Source: Azomonas tarimensis
GTDB taxonomy: Bacteria > Pseudomonadota > Gammaproteobacteria > Pseudomonadales > Pseudomonadaceae
Assembly: GCF_042648805.1 (NCBI RefSeq)
Contig: NZ_JBHRXZ010000017.1
Span: forward strand, 62,001 to 126,000
Direction of reading: 5' to 3'
DNA length: 64,000 bases
How positions within the stretch are numbered: the first letter of the stretch is position 1; every line of letters begins with the position of its first letter. The notes below the pieces were generated by a model. It was not told the origin of the DNA. It was given only the letters and a program-made list of their open reading frames with translations, and searched no databases. A program made the translations under genes and the position numbers. Positions 33,839 through 42,639 of the stretch are shown here, one piece after another.

Positions 33839-34741
33839 TTAGTGCTTGCGGTTGCTGATGAGGGTGCCGACGCCCACGTCGCTGAAGATTTCCAGCAGCA
33901 CCGCGTGAGGCACACGCCCGTCGATGATGTGTGAACTGATCACACCACCCTGAACAGCGTCCAGTGCGCAGCGGATCTTCGGCAGCATGCCGCCGTAGAT
34001 GGTGCCGTCGGCGATCAGGGCATCCACCTCGGAGGTGGACAGGCCGGTCAGCACGTTGCCCTGCTTGTCCATCAGGCCGGCGATGTTGGTCAGCAGCATC
34101 AGCTTCTCGGCGCGCAGCGCCTCGGCCACCTTGCCAGCCACGGTATCGGCGTTGATGTTGTAGGACTCGCCGTCCGGGCCGACCCCGATCGGGGCGATGA
34201 CCGGAATGAAGTGGCCCTTGACCAGCATGTCCAACAGATCGGTATTCACCCCGGTGACTTCGCCGACCTGGCCGATGTCGATGATTTCCGGCTGGCTCAT
34301 GCCCGGGGTCTGACGGGTCGCCATCGTCTTCTTGGCACGGATCAGGCGGGCATCCTTGCCGGTCAGGCCGATGGCGCTGCCGCCGTGCTGGTTGATCAGG
34401 GTGACGATGCTCTTGTTGACCTGGCCACCGAGTACCATCTCCACCACGTCCATGGTGGCGCTGTCGGTGACTCGCATGCCTTCGATGAACTGGCTCTGGA
34501 TGTCCAGGCGCTTGAGCAGATCGCCGATCTGCGGGCCGCCGCCGTGCACCACCACCGGGTTGATGCCCACCGCCTTCATCAGCACGATGTCCCGGGCGAA
34601 GCCGGTCTTGAGCTCCTCGCTCTCCATGGCGTTGCCGCCGTACTTGATCACCAGGGTCTTGCCGACGAACCGGCGAATGTAGGGCAGTGCCTCGGAAAGC
34701 ACCTGGGCGAATTGAGTGGCAGCGTCACGGCTGAGGGACAT
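33839..34741 (-). CDS. argB: Acetylglutamate kinase
   Basis: A 300-residue enzyme phosphorylating N-acetylglutamate in arginine synthesis. LVIKYGGNAMESEE near residue 28, VVVHGGGPQIGDLLKRL near residue 61, and LLTNIAGLMDKQGNVL near residue 216 are the substrate and ATP sites. In pseudomonads it is hexameric and arginine-inhibited, which goes with the N-terminal helix seen here. It follows algC by 15 bases, the conserved argB-algC order. Confidence 0.95.
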   Translation of the reverse strand: MSLSRDAATQFAQVLSEALPYIRRFVGKTLVIKYGGNAMESEELKTGFARDIVLMKAVGINPVVVHGGGPQIGDLLKRLDIQSQFIEGMRVTDSATMDVVEMVLGGQVNKSIVTLINQHGGSAIGLTGKDARLIRAKKTMATRQTPGMSQPEIIDIGQVGEVTGVNTDLLDMLVKGHFIPVIAPIGVGPDGESYNINADTVAGKVAEALRAEKLMLLTNIAGLMDKQGNVLTGLSTSEVDALIADGTIYGGMLPKIRCALDAVQGGVISSHIIDGRVPHAVLLEIFSDVGVGTLISNRKH

Positions 34742-34756
34742 GCAGGGCTCCGCGGA

Positions 34757-36148
34757 TCAGAACGGCAGGTTAAGGTCGGGCGCGACGTTGAGCAGCTGTT
34801 CCCGGAACACTTTCTGGATGCGCTGGAGTTCCTCGTCGGTGTCGGCCTCGAAGCGCAGCACCAGCACCGGAGTGGTGTTGGAGGCGCGAACCAGGCCCCA
34901 GCCGTTCGGATAGTCGGTGCGTACGCCATCAAGCGTGAACAGGTCGGCTTCGCCCCATTGAGCGTCGCGTTGCAGGGCATCAATGATGGTGAATTTGTTT
35001 TCGTCTGTCACCGTGATGTTGATTTCCGGGGTCGAGACGTCCAAGGGGAAATCGTTGAAAAAGGCATCGGCGTCGCGCGAATCCTTTGCCAGAATCTCCA
35101 GCAGGCGCACGGCGGCGTAGATGCCGTCGTCGAAACCAAACCAGCGCTCCTTGAAGAACACGTGCCCGCTCATCTCGCCGGCCAGCAGTGCGCCGGTTTC
35201 CTTCATTTTCTTTTTGATCAGCGAATGACCGGTTTTCCACATCATCGGCTTGCCGCCGTAGCCCTCGATCAGCTTGGCCAGCCGCCGGGTGCACTTGACG
35301 TCGTAGATGATCTCGGCGCCCGGGTTGCGCGCGACCACATCCTGGGCGTAGGCCATCAGCAGGCGATCCGGGTAGATGATGTTGCCCAGGTTCGTCACCA
35401 CGCCGACCCGGTCGCCATCGCCGTCGAAGGCCAGGCCAAGATCGGCGCCTTCTGCCTGTACCCGGGCGATCAGGTCCTGCAGGTTGGCCGGCTTGCCCGG
35501 ATCGGGATGGTGGTTGGGGAAGCGACCATCCACTTCGCAGTACATCGGGATCATCTCGCAGCCGAGGGCCTCGACCAGTTGCGGCGCGATGACGCCGGCC
35601 ACGCCATTACCACAGTCCACGACCACCTTGAGCCTGCGCTCGAGCTTGATGTCGTCGGTGATGCGCGTGGCGTAGCGCTCCAGCAGATCGATGCGCTCGA
35701 CCTGGCCCTCGCCGCTGGCGAGGTCGTTGTTCTCCAGGCGTTCGCGCAGGGCCTGAATCTGCTCGTTTGCCAGGGTGTCGCCGGCGATGACGATCTTGAA
35801 GCCGTTGTAGTCGGGCGGGTTGTGACTGCCGGTGAGCATCACTCCGGATTTACCCGACAGCACGTGGGTCGCGTAGTAGAGCACCGGGGTCGGTACCATG
35901 CCGATGTCGTCTACGCGGCAGCCGCAGTCCACCAGACCCTGGATCAGGTGCTCGACCAGCTCCGGGCCGGACAGGCGGCCGTCGCGTCCGACCGAGATAT
36001 GCGGCTCGCCCTTGGCAAGGGTCTCCGAACCAATGGCGCGGCCGATCCAGTAGGCCGTTTCCGGGGTCAGGGAGTCGCCGACCACGCCGCGGATGTCGTA
36101 GGCGCGGAAGATGCTGGCGGGTATGAGGGGGGCTTGTTCGCGGGTCAT
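34757..36148 (-). CDS. algC: Phosphomannomutase/phosphoglucomutase AlgC
   Basis: A 463-residue enzyme interconverting mannose or glucose 1- and 6-phosphates for alginate, LPS and rhamnolipid precursors. Sequence is close to P. aeruginosa AlgC: PASIFRAYDIRGVVGD at the start, the phosphoserine loop MLTGSHNPPDYNGFK near residue 105, the metal loop AFDGDGDRVGVV near residue 240, the sugar loop GEMSGHVFFKE near residue 322 and RASNTTPVLVLRFEAD near the end. The ATG at 36148 gives the family length. Nothing definite was seen in the 183 bases between it and dut. Confidence 0.95.
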   Translation of the reverse strand: MTREQAPLIPASIFRAYDIRGVVGDSLTPETAYWIGRAIGSETLAKGEPHISVGRDGRLSGPELVEHLIQGLVDCGCRVDDIGMVPTPVLYYATHVLSGKSGVMLTGSHNPPDYNGFKIVIAGDTLANEQIQALRERLENNDLASGEGQVERIDLLERYATRITDDIKLERRLKVVVDCGNGVAGVIAPQLVEALGCEMIPMYCEVDGRFPNHHPDPGKPANLQDLIARVQAEGADLGLAFDGDGDRVGVVTNLGNIIYPDRLLMAYAQDVVARNPGAEIIYDVKCTRRLAKLIEGYGGKPMMWKTGHSLIKKKMKETGALLAGEMSGHVFFKERWFGFDDGIYAAVRLLEILAKDSRDADAFFNDFPLDVSTPEINITVTDENKFTIIDALQRDAQWGEADLFTLDGVRTDYPNGWGLVRASNTTPVLVLRFEADTDEELQRIQKVFREQLLNVAPDLNLPF

Positions 36149-36331
36149 TGCGGTTCTCGCTCCTTGTGTCGGGATCAGGGACATCCTGCCCGTCGAGAAT
36201 GGGTGCGGCTGGCTTGAGCTAGAGCGCCCTGCGGCGCGCAGGCGCGGATGCAGGGGCGGGGCTGGCAGAGTGCCGGAGCCGGGGGACAGGGGTTTGATAG
36301 CCTCTCCGGGGCAGAGTTCCGGCGCCCCGCC

Positions 36332-36787
36332 TCAGTGACTGCCGGAGTGGCCAAAGCCGCCGGTGCCACGTTCGCTCTCGGCGAAATCCTCGACCAGGTC
36401 GAAACGGGCCTGCACCACAGGCACCAGCACCAGTTGGGCGATGCGCTCGCCGACAGCGATCTCGAAAGCGGTGTGTCCGCGGTTCCAGCAGGACACCATG
36501 AGCTCGCCCTGGTAGTCCGAGTCGATCAGTCCGACCAGGTTGCCCAGCACGATGCCATGTTTGTGGCCCAGCCCCGAGCGCGGCAGGATGAGTGCCGCCA
36601 GGCCTGGGTCGCCGATGTAGATGGACAGCCCGGTGGGGATCAGCAGGGTCTGGCCCGGCTCCAGGCGGGTGTTCTCCTGCAGCATGGCGCGCAGATCGAG
36701 GCCTGCCGAGCCTTCGGTGGCGTATTGCGGCAGGGGGAAGTCACGGCCCAGGCGCGGGTCGAGGGTCTTGGCTTGCAGTCTGTGCAT
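36332..36787 (-). CDS. dut: dUTP diphosphatase
   Basis: A 151-residue trimeric enzyme hydrolysing dUTP to dUMP, which prevents uracil incorporation and feeds dTMP synthesis. All five motifs are seen: SAGLDLRA, PRSGLGHKHG, GLIDSDYQGEL, ERIAQLVLVP and the C-terminal RGTGGFGHSGS. The ATG one base after the coaBC stop gives MHRLQAKTLDPRLG, the family start. Confidence 0.95.
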   Translation of the reverse strand: MHRLQAKTLDPRLGRDFPLPQYATEGSAGLDLRAMLQENTRLEPGQTLLIPTGLSIYIGDPGLAALILPRSGLGHKHGIVLGNLVGLIDSDYQGELMVSCWNRGHTAFEIAVGERIAQLVLVPVVQARFDLVEDFAESERGTGGFGHSGSH

Positions 36788-36788
36788 G

Positions 36789-37997
36789 TCAGGCCTTGAG
36801 GAAGCGGTCGGCAATGAAGGCTACCAGCTGGCGAGCGATATGCCCCTTGCTGGCCTGGCCGAAGCGGGTTTCATGTTGGGCGCGGTCGATCACGCTGACC
36901 GCGTTGTCTTCGGCATTGAAGCCGATGCTCGGATTGGCGACATCATTGGCGATGATGAGGTCGAGGTTCTTGTCGAGCAGCTTGCGCGTGGCGTACTCGA
37001 GCAGGTTCTCGGTTTCGGCGGCGAAGCCGACGCTGAACGGGCGATCCGGACGGTTGGCCAGAGTGGCGAGGATGTCCGGGTTGCGCACCATGCGCAGCAG
37101 CATTCCGTCAACGGTGCTCGGGTCCTTCTTCAGTTTGTGCGGCGCCACCACCTCGGGGCGGTAGTCGGCGACCGCGGCCGCTGCGATGAGCAGGTCGCAG
37201 GGCATCGCGGCCTCGCAGGCGGCTAGCATGTCGCGCGCACTGACCACGTCGACCCGTTCGACCCGGTCCGGTGTCGGCAGGTGCACCGGACCGCTGACCA
37301 GCGTCACTCGCGCCCCGGCTTCTGCCGCCGCCTCGGCCAGGGCAAAGCCCATCTTGCCGGAGCTGTGGTTGGTGATGTAACGCACCGGGTCGATGTTTTC
37401 CTGCGTCGGGCCGGCGGTAACCAGCAGGTGACGGCCGCTGAGGAGCCCGCTCCGGAAGCAATCTGCCGCAACCAGCGCCAGCTCGTCAGGTTCGAGCATG
37501 CGGCCCGGGCCTACATCGCCGCAGGCCTGACTGCCCGCGCCCGGGCCGAACAGACGCATGCCGCGAGACTGCAGCAGCGCCACATTGGCCTGGGTCGCCG
37601 GGTCGCGCCACATGGCTTGGTTCATCGCCGGGGCCAGGGCGACGGGTGCGTCGGTGGCCAGCGCCAGGGTGGTGAGCAAGTCATCGGCGGTGCCCTGCGC
37701 CAGGCGCGCCATGAGGTCGGCGGTGGCTGGCGCGACCAGTACCAGATCGGCCCAGCGTGCTAGCTCGATGTGTCCCATGGCGGCTTCGGCGGCCGGGTCC
37801 AGCAGGTCCAGGTGGACGGGATGGCTGGACAGCGCCTGCAGGGTCAGCGGGGTGATGAATTCGCGGCCGGCGCGGGTCATTACCACCCGGACTTCGGCAC
37901 CCTGGTCGCGCAGGCGGCGTACCAGTTCTGCGCTCTTGTAGGCAGCGATGCCGCCGCCGACACCCAGGACGATGCGTTTACGATACAGCCGCTGCAT
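36789..37997 (-). CDS. coaBC: CoaBC, phosphopantothenoylcysteine synthetase/decarboxylase
   Basis: A 402-residue bifunctional coenzyme A enzyme. N-terminal CoaC part (1-190): KRIVLGVGGGIAAYKSAELV for FMN binding and VALAPAMNQAMW with the PAMN motif. C-terminal CoaB part: HLLVTAGPTQENIDPVRYITN and NHSSGKMGFALAEAA, cited in pieces, with KLKKD for CTP binding. The ATG at 37997 was taken from the family start MQRLYRKRIVLG; in-frame sequence upstream lies in the radC promoter region. Order coaBC-dut and divergence from radC are conserved in pseudomonads. Confidence 0.95.
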   Translation of the reverse strand: MQRLYRKRIVLGVGGGIAAYKSAELVRRLRDQGAEVRVVMTRAGREFITPLTLQALSSHPVHLDLLDPAAEAAMGHIELARWADLVLVAPATADLMARLAQGTADDLLTTLALATDAPVALAPAMNQAMWRDPATQANVALLQSRGMRLFGPGAGSQACGDVGPGRMLEPDELALVAADCFRSGLLSGRHLLVTAGPTQENIDPVRYITNHSSGKMGFALAEAAAEAGARVTLVSGPVHLPTPDRVERVDVVSARDMLAACEAAMPCDLLIAAAAVADYRPEVVAPHKLKKDPSTVDGMLLRMVRNPDILATLANRPDRPFSVGFAAETENLLEYATRKLLDKNLDLIIANDVANPSIGFNAEDNAVSVIDRAQHETRFGQASKGHIARQLVAFIADRFLKA

Positions 37998-38148
37998 AGG
38001 CCTGCCTTGTTGTTCGATAGGATGCGCGTGCGCCAGTGACGGTTCGCGCCTGGAGAGATCGGCTAAAATAGCACAGCGGCCCACAGCGGAAAAAAGGCTG
38101 CGCAGCGAAGGGACCCGCTGCAAGAGAGGCATACACAGGGAGCGTGAC

Positions 38149-38823
38149 ATGAGTATCAGAGACTGGCCGGCCGCCGAGCGGCCGCGGGAAAAGCTGCTGG
38201 CCCAGGGCGCTGCCGCGCTGTCCGACGCCGAGTTGCTGGCGATCTTTCTGCGCACCGGCGTCGCCGGGCTAAGCGCGGTGGATCTGGCGCGGCGGTTGTT
38301 GAACGACTTCGGTAGCCTGCGTGCCCTGCTCGAGGCCGACCAGTCCGGGTTCAGCGCGCAACTCGGGCTGGGGCCGGCCAAGTTTGCCCAGTTGCAGGCT
38401 GTTCTGGAAATGGGCCGTCGGCATCTGGCCGAGCGCCTGCGGCGCGACTCGGCACTGGAAAGCCCGCAGGCGGTGCGTGATTACCTGAAGGCGCAACTGC
38501 GCCATGAGCCCCATGAACTGTTTGGCTGCCTGTTCCTGGATGCCAGGCATCGGGTGCTCGGTTTCGAAGTGCTGTTTCATGGCACTATCGATGGCGCAAG
38601 CGTCTACCCGCGCCAAGTGGTCAAGCGCGCCCTGGCACATAACGCCGCAGCTTTGATCCTCACCCACAACCACCCCTCCGGAGTGGCCGAGCCGAGCCAG
38701 GCCGACCGGGCGCTGACACAGCGGCTCAAGGATGCGCTGGCAATGGTCGATGTGCGGGTGCTCGACCATTTCATCGTCGGCGATGGCGAGCCATTGTCGA
38801 TGGCCGAGCATGGGTGGATATAA
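38149..38823 (+). CDS. radC: RadC-family JAMM/MPN+ protein
   Basis: A 224-residue RadC protein: N-terminal helix-hairpin-helix-like part (LLAIFLRTGVAGLSAVDLA) and C-terminal JAMM metal-binding domain with LTHNHPSGVAEPSQAD near residue 172. Its early link to DNA repair was withdrawn; the function is unclear, though the JAMM motif is intact and the domain is found in anti-restriction proteins. GGGAG lies before the ATG. Divergent from coaBC. Confidence 0.92.
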   Translation: MSIRDWPAAERPREKLLAQGAAALSDAELLAIFLRTGVAGLSAVDLARRLLNDFGSLRALLEADQSGFSAQLGLGPAKFAQLQAVLEMGRRHLAERLRRDSALESPQAVRDYLKAQLRHEPHELFGCLFLDARHRVLGFEVLFHGTIDGASVYPRQVVKRALAHNAAALILTHNHPSGVAEPSQADRALTQRLKDALAMVDVRVLDHFIVGDGEPLSMAEHGWI

Positions 38824-38829
38824 AAGTCG

Positions 38830-38963
38830 CTGGAGGCTGGACGAAAGAGGCCCCGGGTGCGGCAGAACCTGTGGCAAGGGTCTCGATGGCGAGGAAATCC
38901 GGTTTCGCTGCAGACAATCAATGTCCGGCAGACTGCCTTTCCGTTCAGCTTTCCAGCCTCCAG
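38830..38963. repeat. Distant inverted repeat downstream of radC
   Basis: CTGGAGGCTGGA (38830-38841) and TCCAGCCTCCAG (38952-38963) are perfect mirror images 110 bases apart. They fill part of the 349-base gap between radC and rpmB, which holds no gene that I can see. Confidence 0.55.
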
Positions 38964-39010
38964 TACGCTTTTCGCAGGGCGTTCCGCCGGTCCGCGAAAG
39001 CTACCCGTGC

Positions 39011-39039
39011 TTGTTGCCAGCAAGCCTTTCTGCTATAAA
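39011..39039 (+). promoter_or_regulatory. Promoter of rpmB-rpmG
   Basis: TTGTTG (39011-39016) and TATAAA (39034-39039) with a 17-base spacer form a good sigma-70 promoter. Transcription would start near 39046, leaving a leader of about 127 bases with a hairpin CCAACCC/GGGTTGG at 39130-39148. Confidence 0.6.
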
Positions 39040-39129
39040 GCAGCGCTCTTTTTTCAGGGTTGACGTGCCGGCGTGCCGTTCGGCTCTGACAAGATGCGGC
39101 GCAAGGCGCCGATGACAACGTTCAAGCGG

Positions 39130-39148
39130 CCAACCCATGCCGGGTTGG
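39130..39148 (+). promoter_or_regulatory. Leader hairpin before rpmB
   Basis: A perfect seven-base-pair stem (CCAACCC/GGGTTGG, five-base loop) ends 24 bases before the rpmB start, in the untranslated leader. It could be an autoregulatory site for L28, but no known leader motif was matched. Confidence 0.35.
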
Positions 39149-39172
39149 GCATGTGGTTTAGAGGGCTGAGGC

Positions 39173-39409
39173 ATGTCTAGAGTCTGTCAAGTGACCGGTA
39201 AGGGTCCGGTGACCGGGAACAACGTTTCCCACGCACACAACAAAACCCGTCGTCGTTTTCTGCCGAACCTGCAGCATCATCGCTTCTGGGTCGAGTCCGA
39301 GAACCGCTTCGTTCGCCTGCGCCTGACTGCCAAGGGCATGCGCATCATCGACAAGCGTGGTATTGATGCTGTCCTGGCTGAAATGCGCAGCCGTGGCGAG
39401 AAGGTCTAA
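39173..39409 (+). CDS. rpmB: 50S ribosomal protein L28
   Basis: A 78-residue L28: MSRVCQVTGKGPVTGNNVSH followed by HNKTRRRFLPNLQHHRFWVE. Part of the large ribosomal subunit. It is followed after 11 bases by rpmG, the universal order in gammaproteobacteria. Confidence 0.97.
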   Translation: MSRVCQVTGKGPVTGNNVSHAHNKTRRRFLPNLQHHRFWVESENRFVRLRLTAKGMRIIDKRGIDAVLAEMRSRGEKV

Positions 39410-39420
39410 GGAGAACGAAC

Positions 39421-39576
39421 ATGCGTGATCTGATCCGTTTGGTGTCCAGCGCCGGTACCGGCCACTTCTACACCACCGACAAGAACAAGCGCACCACCCC
39501 CGACAAGATCGAGATCAAGAAGTACGATCCGGTGGTTCGCAAGCACGTGATGTACAAGGAAGCCAAGATCAAGTAA
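39421..39576 (+). CDS. rpmG: 50S ribosomal protein L33
   Basis: A 51-residue L33, beginning MRDLIRLVSSAGTGHFYTTD and ending KHVMYKEAKIK. Short but unmistakable, placed directly behind rpmB with AAGGAG before the ATG. It lacks the four zinc-binding cysteines, as in the zinc-independent form common in gammaproteobacteria. Confidence 0.97.
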   Translation: MRDLIRLVSSAGTGHFYTTDKNKRTTPDKIEIKKYDPVVRKHVMYKEAKIK

Positions 39577-39593
39577 TTGGTCCGGCTTTCACG

Positions 39594-39619
39594 AAAAACC
39601 CGCCTCCTGGCGGGTTTTT
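39594..39619. terminator. Terminator after rpmG
   Basis: CCCGCC/GGCGGG stem with a four-base loop, flanked by AAAAA and followed by TTTTT: an intrinsic terminator working on both strands, 18 bases after rpmG. The convergent aminotransferase gene also ends into it. Confidence 0.9.
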
Positions 39620-39674
39620 CGTTTGTGGCCAGGCGTGGCCGTGCGCCTTGGCATAGGCCCGGGCGTGGCTGGAT

Positions 39675-40985
39675 TCAGGCAGTGGCCTTGATCGCGTCGG
39701 TGAAGCGCTCCAACAGGCCATCGATCTGGGCCTTCTCGATGATCAGGGGCGGGGAGAGGGCGATGGTGTCGCCGCTTGCGCGTACCAGCGCGCCGTTCTG
39801 GAAGGTCTGGCAGAACACTTCATAGCCGCGCTTGCCAATCTGCTCAGGATGCGGTGCGAACTGGATGCCAGCCACCAATCCCACGGTGCGCACATCGATG
39901 ATGTTCGGCAGGCCTTGCAGGCTAGCGAGTGCTTCCTGCCAGTAGCCTTCGAGCTCGATCGCCCTCTGGAGCAGATTTTCCTGGGCATAGATATCGAGCG
40001 TCGCCAGCGCCGCGGCACAAGCGACCGGGTGGCCCGAGTAGGTGTAACCGTGGAAAAACTCGATGGCGCTCTCGGGGCCGGTCATGAAGGTCTCGTAGAG
40101 GTCTTCGGCCACCAGCACAGCGCCCATGGGCACACTGCCGTTGGTCAGTCCCTTGGCGCAGGTGAGGAGGTCGGGTGTCACGCCCCAGCGCTGTGCTGCA
40201 AAGGCTTCACCGACACGCCCGAAGCCGGTGATCACCTCGTCGAATATCAGCAGGATGCCGTGCTTGCGGGTGATCTCCCGCAGCCGCTTCAGATAGCCTC
40301 TGGGTGGCAGGATGACCCCGGCCGACCCGGACATCGGCTCGACGATGACGGCGGCGATGTTTTCAGCACCATGCAGTGCGACCAGTCGCTCCAGTTCCTC
40401 GGCCTTTTCCACGCCATGTTCGGGTAGGCCCATGCTGAAGGCGTTGCGCTGCAGGTCGAGGGTATGTGGCAAGTGGTCGACGCCGGGCAGCAGCGGGCCG
40501 AAGGCGCGGCGATTGTTGATCATGCCGCCTACCGAGATGCCGCCGAAGCCGACCCCGTGATAGCCCATTTCGCGACCGATCAGGCGGGTGCGTGAAGCCT
40601 GGCCGTTGGCCCGATGGTAGGCCAGCGCGATCTTCAGGGCGGTGTCCACCGATTCGGAGCCGGAGTTGGTGAAGAACACCCGGTTGAGGCCCGCTGGAGC
40701 GATGGCGCTGAGGCGCTCGGCCAGTTCAAAGGGGAGCGGGTGGCCCATCTGGAAGGTAGGCGCGAAGTCCAGCTTGCCGATCTGGCGGCTGACCGCCTCG
40801 GTGATTTCCCGTCGGCCGTGGCCAGCGTTACAGCACCAGAGGCCTGCCGTGCCGTCCAGCACCTGGCGCCCCGAGGTGTCGGTGTAGTACATGCCTTCGG
40901 CGCTCTCCAGCAGACGAGGGTCGCTCTTGAACTGACGATTGGCGGTAAAGGGCATCCAGAATTGGTCAGGCGAGGGAGTGATCAT
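39675..40985 (-). CDS. Omega-amino acid:pyruvate aminotransferase (class III, BauA-like)
   Basis: A 436-residue PLP enzyme of class III. It is close to beta-alanine:pyruvate aminotransferases: FWMPFTANRQFKSDPRLL at the start, FFTNSGSESVDTALKIAL, VEPMSGSAGVILPPRGYL, LIFDEVITGFGRVG, and the PLP lysine in LLTCAKGLTNG. It should pass the amino group from a terminal amine or omega-amino acid to pyruvate, giving a semialdehyde. The divergent aldehyde dehydrogenase KauB would oxidise such a product. Exact substrate uncertain (beta-alanine, GABA or a diamine). The ATG at 40985 gives MITPSPDQFW. Confidence 0.88.
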   Translation of the reverse strand: MITPSPDQFWMPFTANRQFKSDPRLLESAEGMYYTDTSGRQVLDGTAGLWCCNAGHGRREITEAVSRQIGKLDFAPTFQMGHPLPFELAERLSAIAPAGLNRVFFTNSGSESVDTALKIALAYHRANGQASRTRLIGREMGYHGVGFGGISVGGMINNRRAFGPLLPGVDHLPHTLDLQRNAFSMGLPEHGVEKAEELERLVALHGAENIAAVIVEPMSGSAGVILPPRGYLKRLREITRKHGILLIFDEVITGFGRVGEAFAAQRWGVTPDLLTCAKGLTNGSVPMGAVLVAEDLYETFMTGPESAIEFFHGYTYSGHPVACAAALATLDIYAQENLLQRAIELEGYWQEALASLQGLPNIIDVRTVGLVAGIQFAPHPEQIGKRGYEVFCQTFQNGALVRASGDTIALSPPLIIEKAQIDGLLERFTDAIKATA

Positions 40986-41145
40986 GGCGCAAGGACTCCG
41001 GTCGAGAGGCACGAATGTTCTGAGTCTATGTTTAATAAATTGAACAAAACAAGCAGGCCATGGCCTGCTCCGTAAAAAATATTGATAGCGCTCCCAGCCC
41101 TGGTTTAGGGTGCCGGTTCCACTTGATCAACCCGGAGGACGACCC

Positions 41146-42639
41146 ATGCCCAGCCCTACATTCGCCGAGTGGCAACAACGTGCCCGGGACCTGGGCATCG
41201 AGGGGCGCGCCTTCATCGAAGGCGCCTATTGCGAGGCGACGGCAGGCGAGCGATTCGACTGCCTGAGTCCGATCGATGGCCGCCTCCTGGCTCAGGTCGC
41301 CAGCTGTGACTCGGCTGACGCCGAGCGGGCGGTGAGCAGCGCAAGAACCGCGTTCGACTCTGGCCGCTGGGCACGACTGGCGCCCGCCAGACGCAAGGCC
41401 GTGATGATCCGCCTGGCCGACTTGCTGGAGGCCCACCGCGAGGAGTTGGCCCTGCTGGAGACCCTCGACATGGGCAAGCCCATCGGCGATTCGCTGGGCG
41501 TCGACATCCCGGCTGCGGCGCGCGCGCTGCGCTGGAGTGCGGAGGCGATCGACAAGCTCTATGATGAAGTGGCGCCGACGCCTGACGATCAGCTGGGGCT
41601 GGTCACTCGCGAGCCGGTCGGTGTGGTGGCAGCCATCGTGCCCTGGAACTTCCCCCTGCTGATGGCCTGCTGGAAGCTGGGCCCCGCCTTGGCGAGCGGC
41701 AACTCGGTGCTGCTCAAGCCGTCCGAGAAATCCCCCTTGACCGCCATACGCCTGGCCCAACTGGCAGTCGAGGCGGGTATTCCGCCCGGAGTGCTGAACG
41801 TCCTGCCGGGCTATGGGCATACCGTCGGCAAGGCGCTGGCGCTGCATATGGATGTGGACACCCTGGTCTTTACCGGCTCCACCCGCATCGCCAAGCAACT
41901 GATGATCTACGCCGGCGAATCGAACATGAAACGGGTGTGGCTGGAGGCTGGCGGCAAGAGCCCGAACATTGTGTTTGCCGACGCGCCGGACCTGCACAAG
42001 GCCGCCCAGGCGGCAGCCGCGGCGATTGCTTTCAATCAGGGCGAAGTCTGTACCGCGGGGTCGCGCCTACTGGTGGAGAACAGCATCAAGTCGAGCTTCC
42101 TACCCATGGTGGTAGAGGCGCTCAAGGCGTGGAAGCCTGGTCATCCGCTGGATCCGGCGACCAATGTTGGCGCGCTGGTGGACACCCAGCAGCTCGATAC
42201 CGTGCTCGGATACATCGAGGCGGGGCAGGCCGAGGGTGCCAGGGTGGTGCTCGGTGGCAAGCGGGTGCTCGAGGAGACCGGCGGGCTGTTCGTCGAGCCG
42301 ACCCTGTTCGATGGGGTCAGCAATGCCATGAAGATCGCTCGGGAGGAGATCTTCGGCCCGGTGTTGTCGGTGATCGGCTTCGATAGCGCGGAAGAGGCGG
42401 TGGCCATTGCCAACGACACCCCCTACGGTCTGGCCGCGGCGCTCTGGACCGCCGACCTGTCGCGCGCCCACCGAACGGCGCGGGCCCTGAGGGCTGGCAG
42501 CGTATGGGTCAACCAGTACGATGGCGGCGATATGACCGCACCCTTCGGCGGCTACAAGCAGTCCGGCAACGGCCGTGACAAGTCGCTGCATGCCTTTGAC
42601 AAGTACACCGAACTCAAGGCTACCTGGATTCAGCTGTAG
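41146..42639 (+). CDS. kauB: Aldehyde dehydrogenase KauB/PuuC type
   Basis: A 497-residue NAD(P)-dependent dehydrogenase very close to P. aeruginosa KauB, which oxidises 4-guanidinobutyraldehyde and aminoaldehydes from arginine and polyamine breakdown. Catalytic cysteine in NQGEVCTAGSR near residue 300, glutamate in WLEAGGKSPNIVF near residue 266, NAD loop FTGSTRIAKQL, and GDMTAPFGGYKQSGNGRDKS at the end. GGAGGA precedes the ATG. Divergent from the aminotransferase, a pair that fits amine catabolism. Its last 20 bases overlap the end of the convergent response-regulator gene. Confidence 0.92.
   Translation: MPSPTFAEWQQRARDLGIEGRAFIEGAYCEATAGERFDCLSPIDGRLLAQVASCDSADAERAVSSARTAFDSGRWARLAPARRKAVMIRLADLLEAHREELALLETLDMGKPIGDSLGVDIPAAARALRWSAEAIDKLYDEVAPTPDDQLGLVTREPVGVVAAIVPWNFPLLMACWKLGPALASGNSVLLKPSEKSPLTAIRLAQLAVEAGIPPGVLNVLPGYGHTVGKALALHMDVDTLVFTGSTRIAKQLMIYAGESNMKRVWLEAGGKSPNIVFADAPDLHKAAQAAAAAIAFNQGEVCTAGSRLLVENSIKSSFLPMVVEALKAWKPGHPLDPATNVGALVDTQQLDTVLGYIEAGQAEGARVVLGGKRVLEETGGLFVEPTLFDGVSNAMKIAREEIFGPVLSVIGFDSAEEAVAIANDTPYGLAAALWTADLSRAHRTARALRAGSVWVNQYDGGDMTAPFGGYKQSGNGRDKSLHAFDKYTELKATWIQL

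Noticed and set aside
34211..36217. A 668-codon plus-strand open frame opposite argB and algC
   Set aside because: It spans two real genes with exact family lengths and motifs. The antisense product has low-complexity composition and no recognisable domain.
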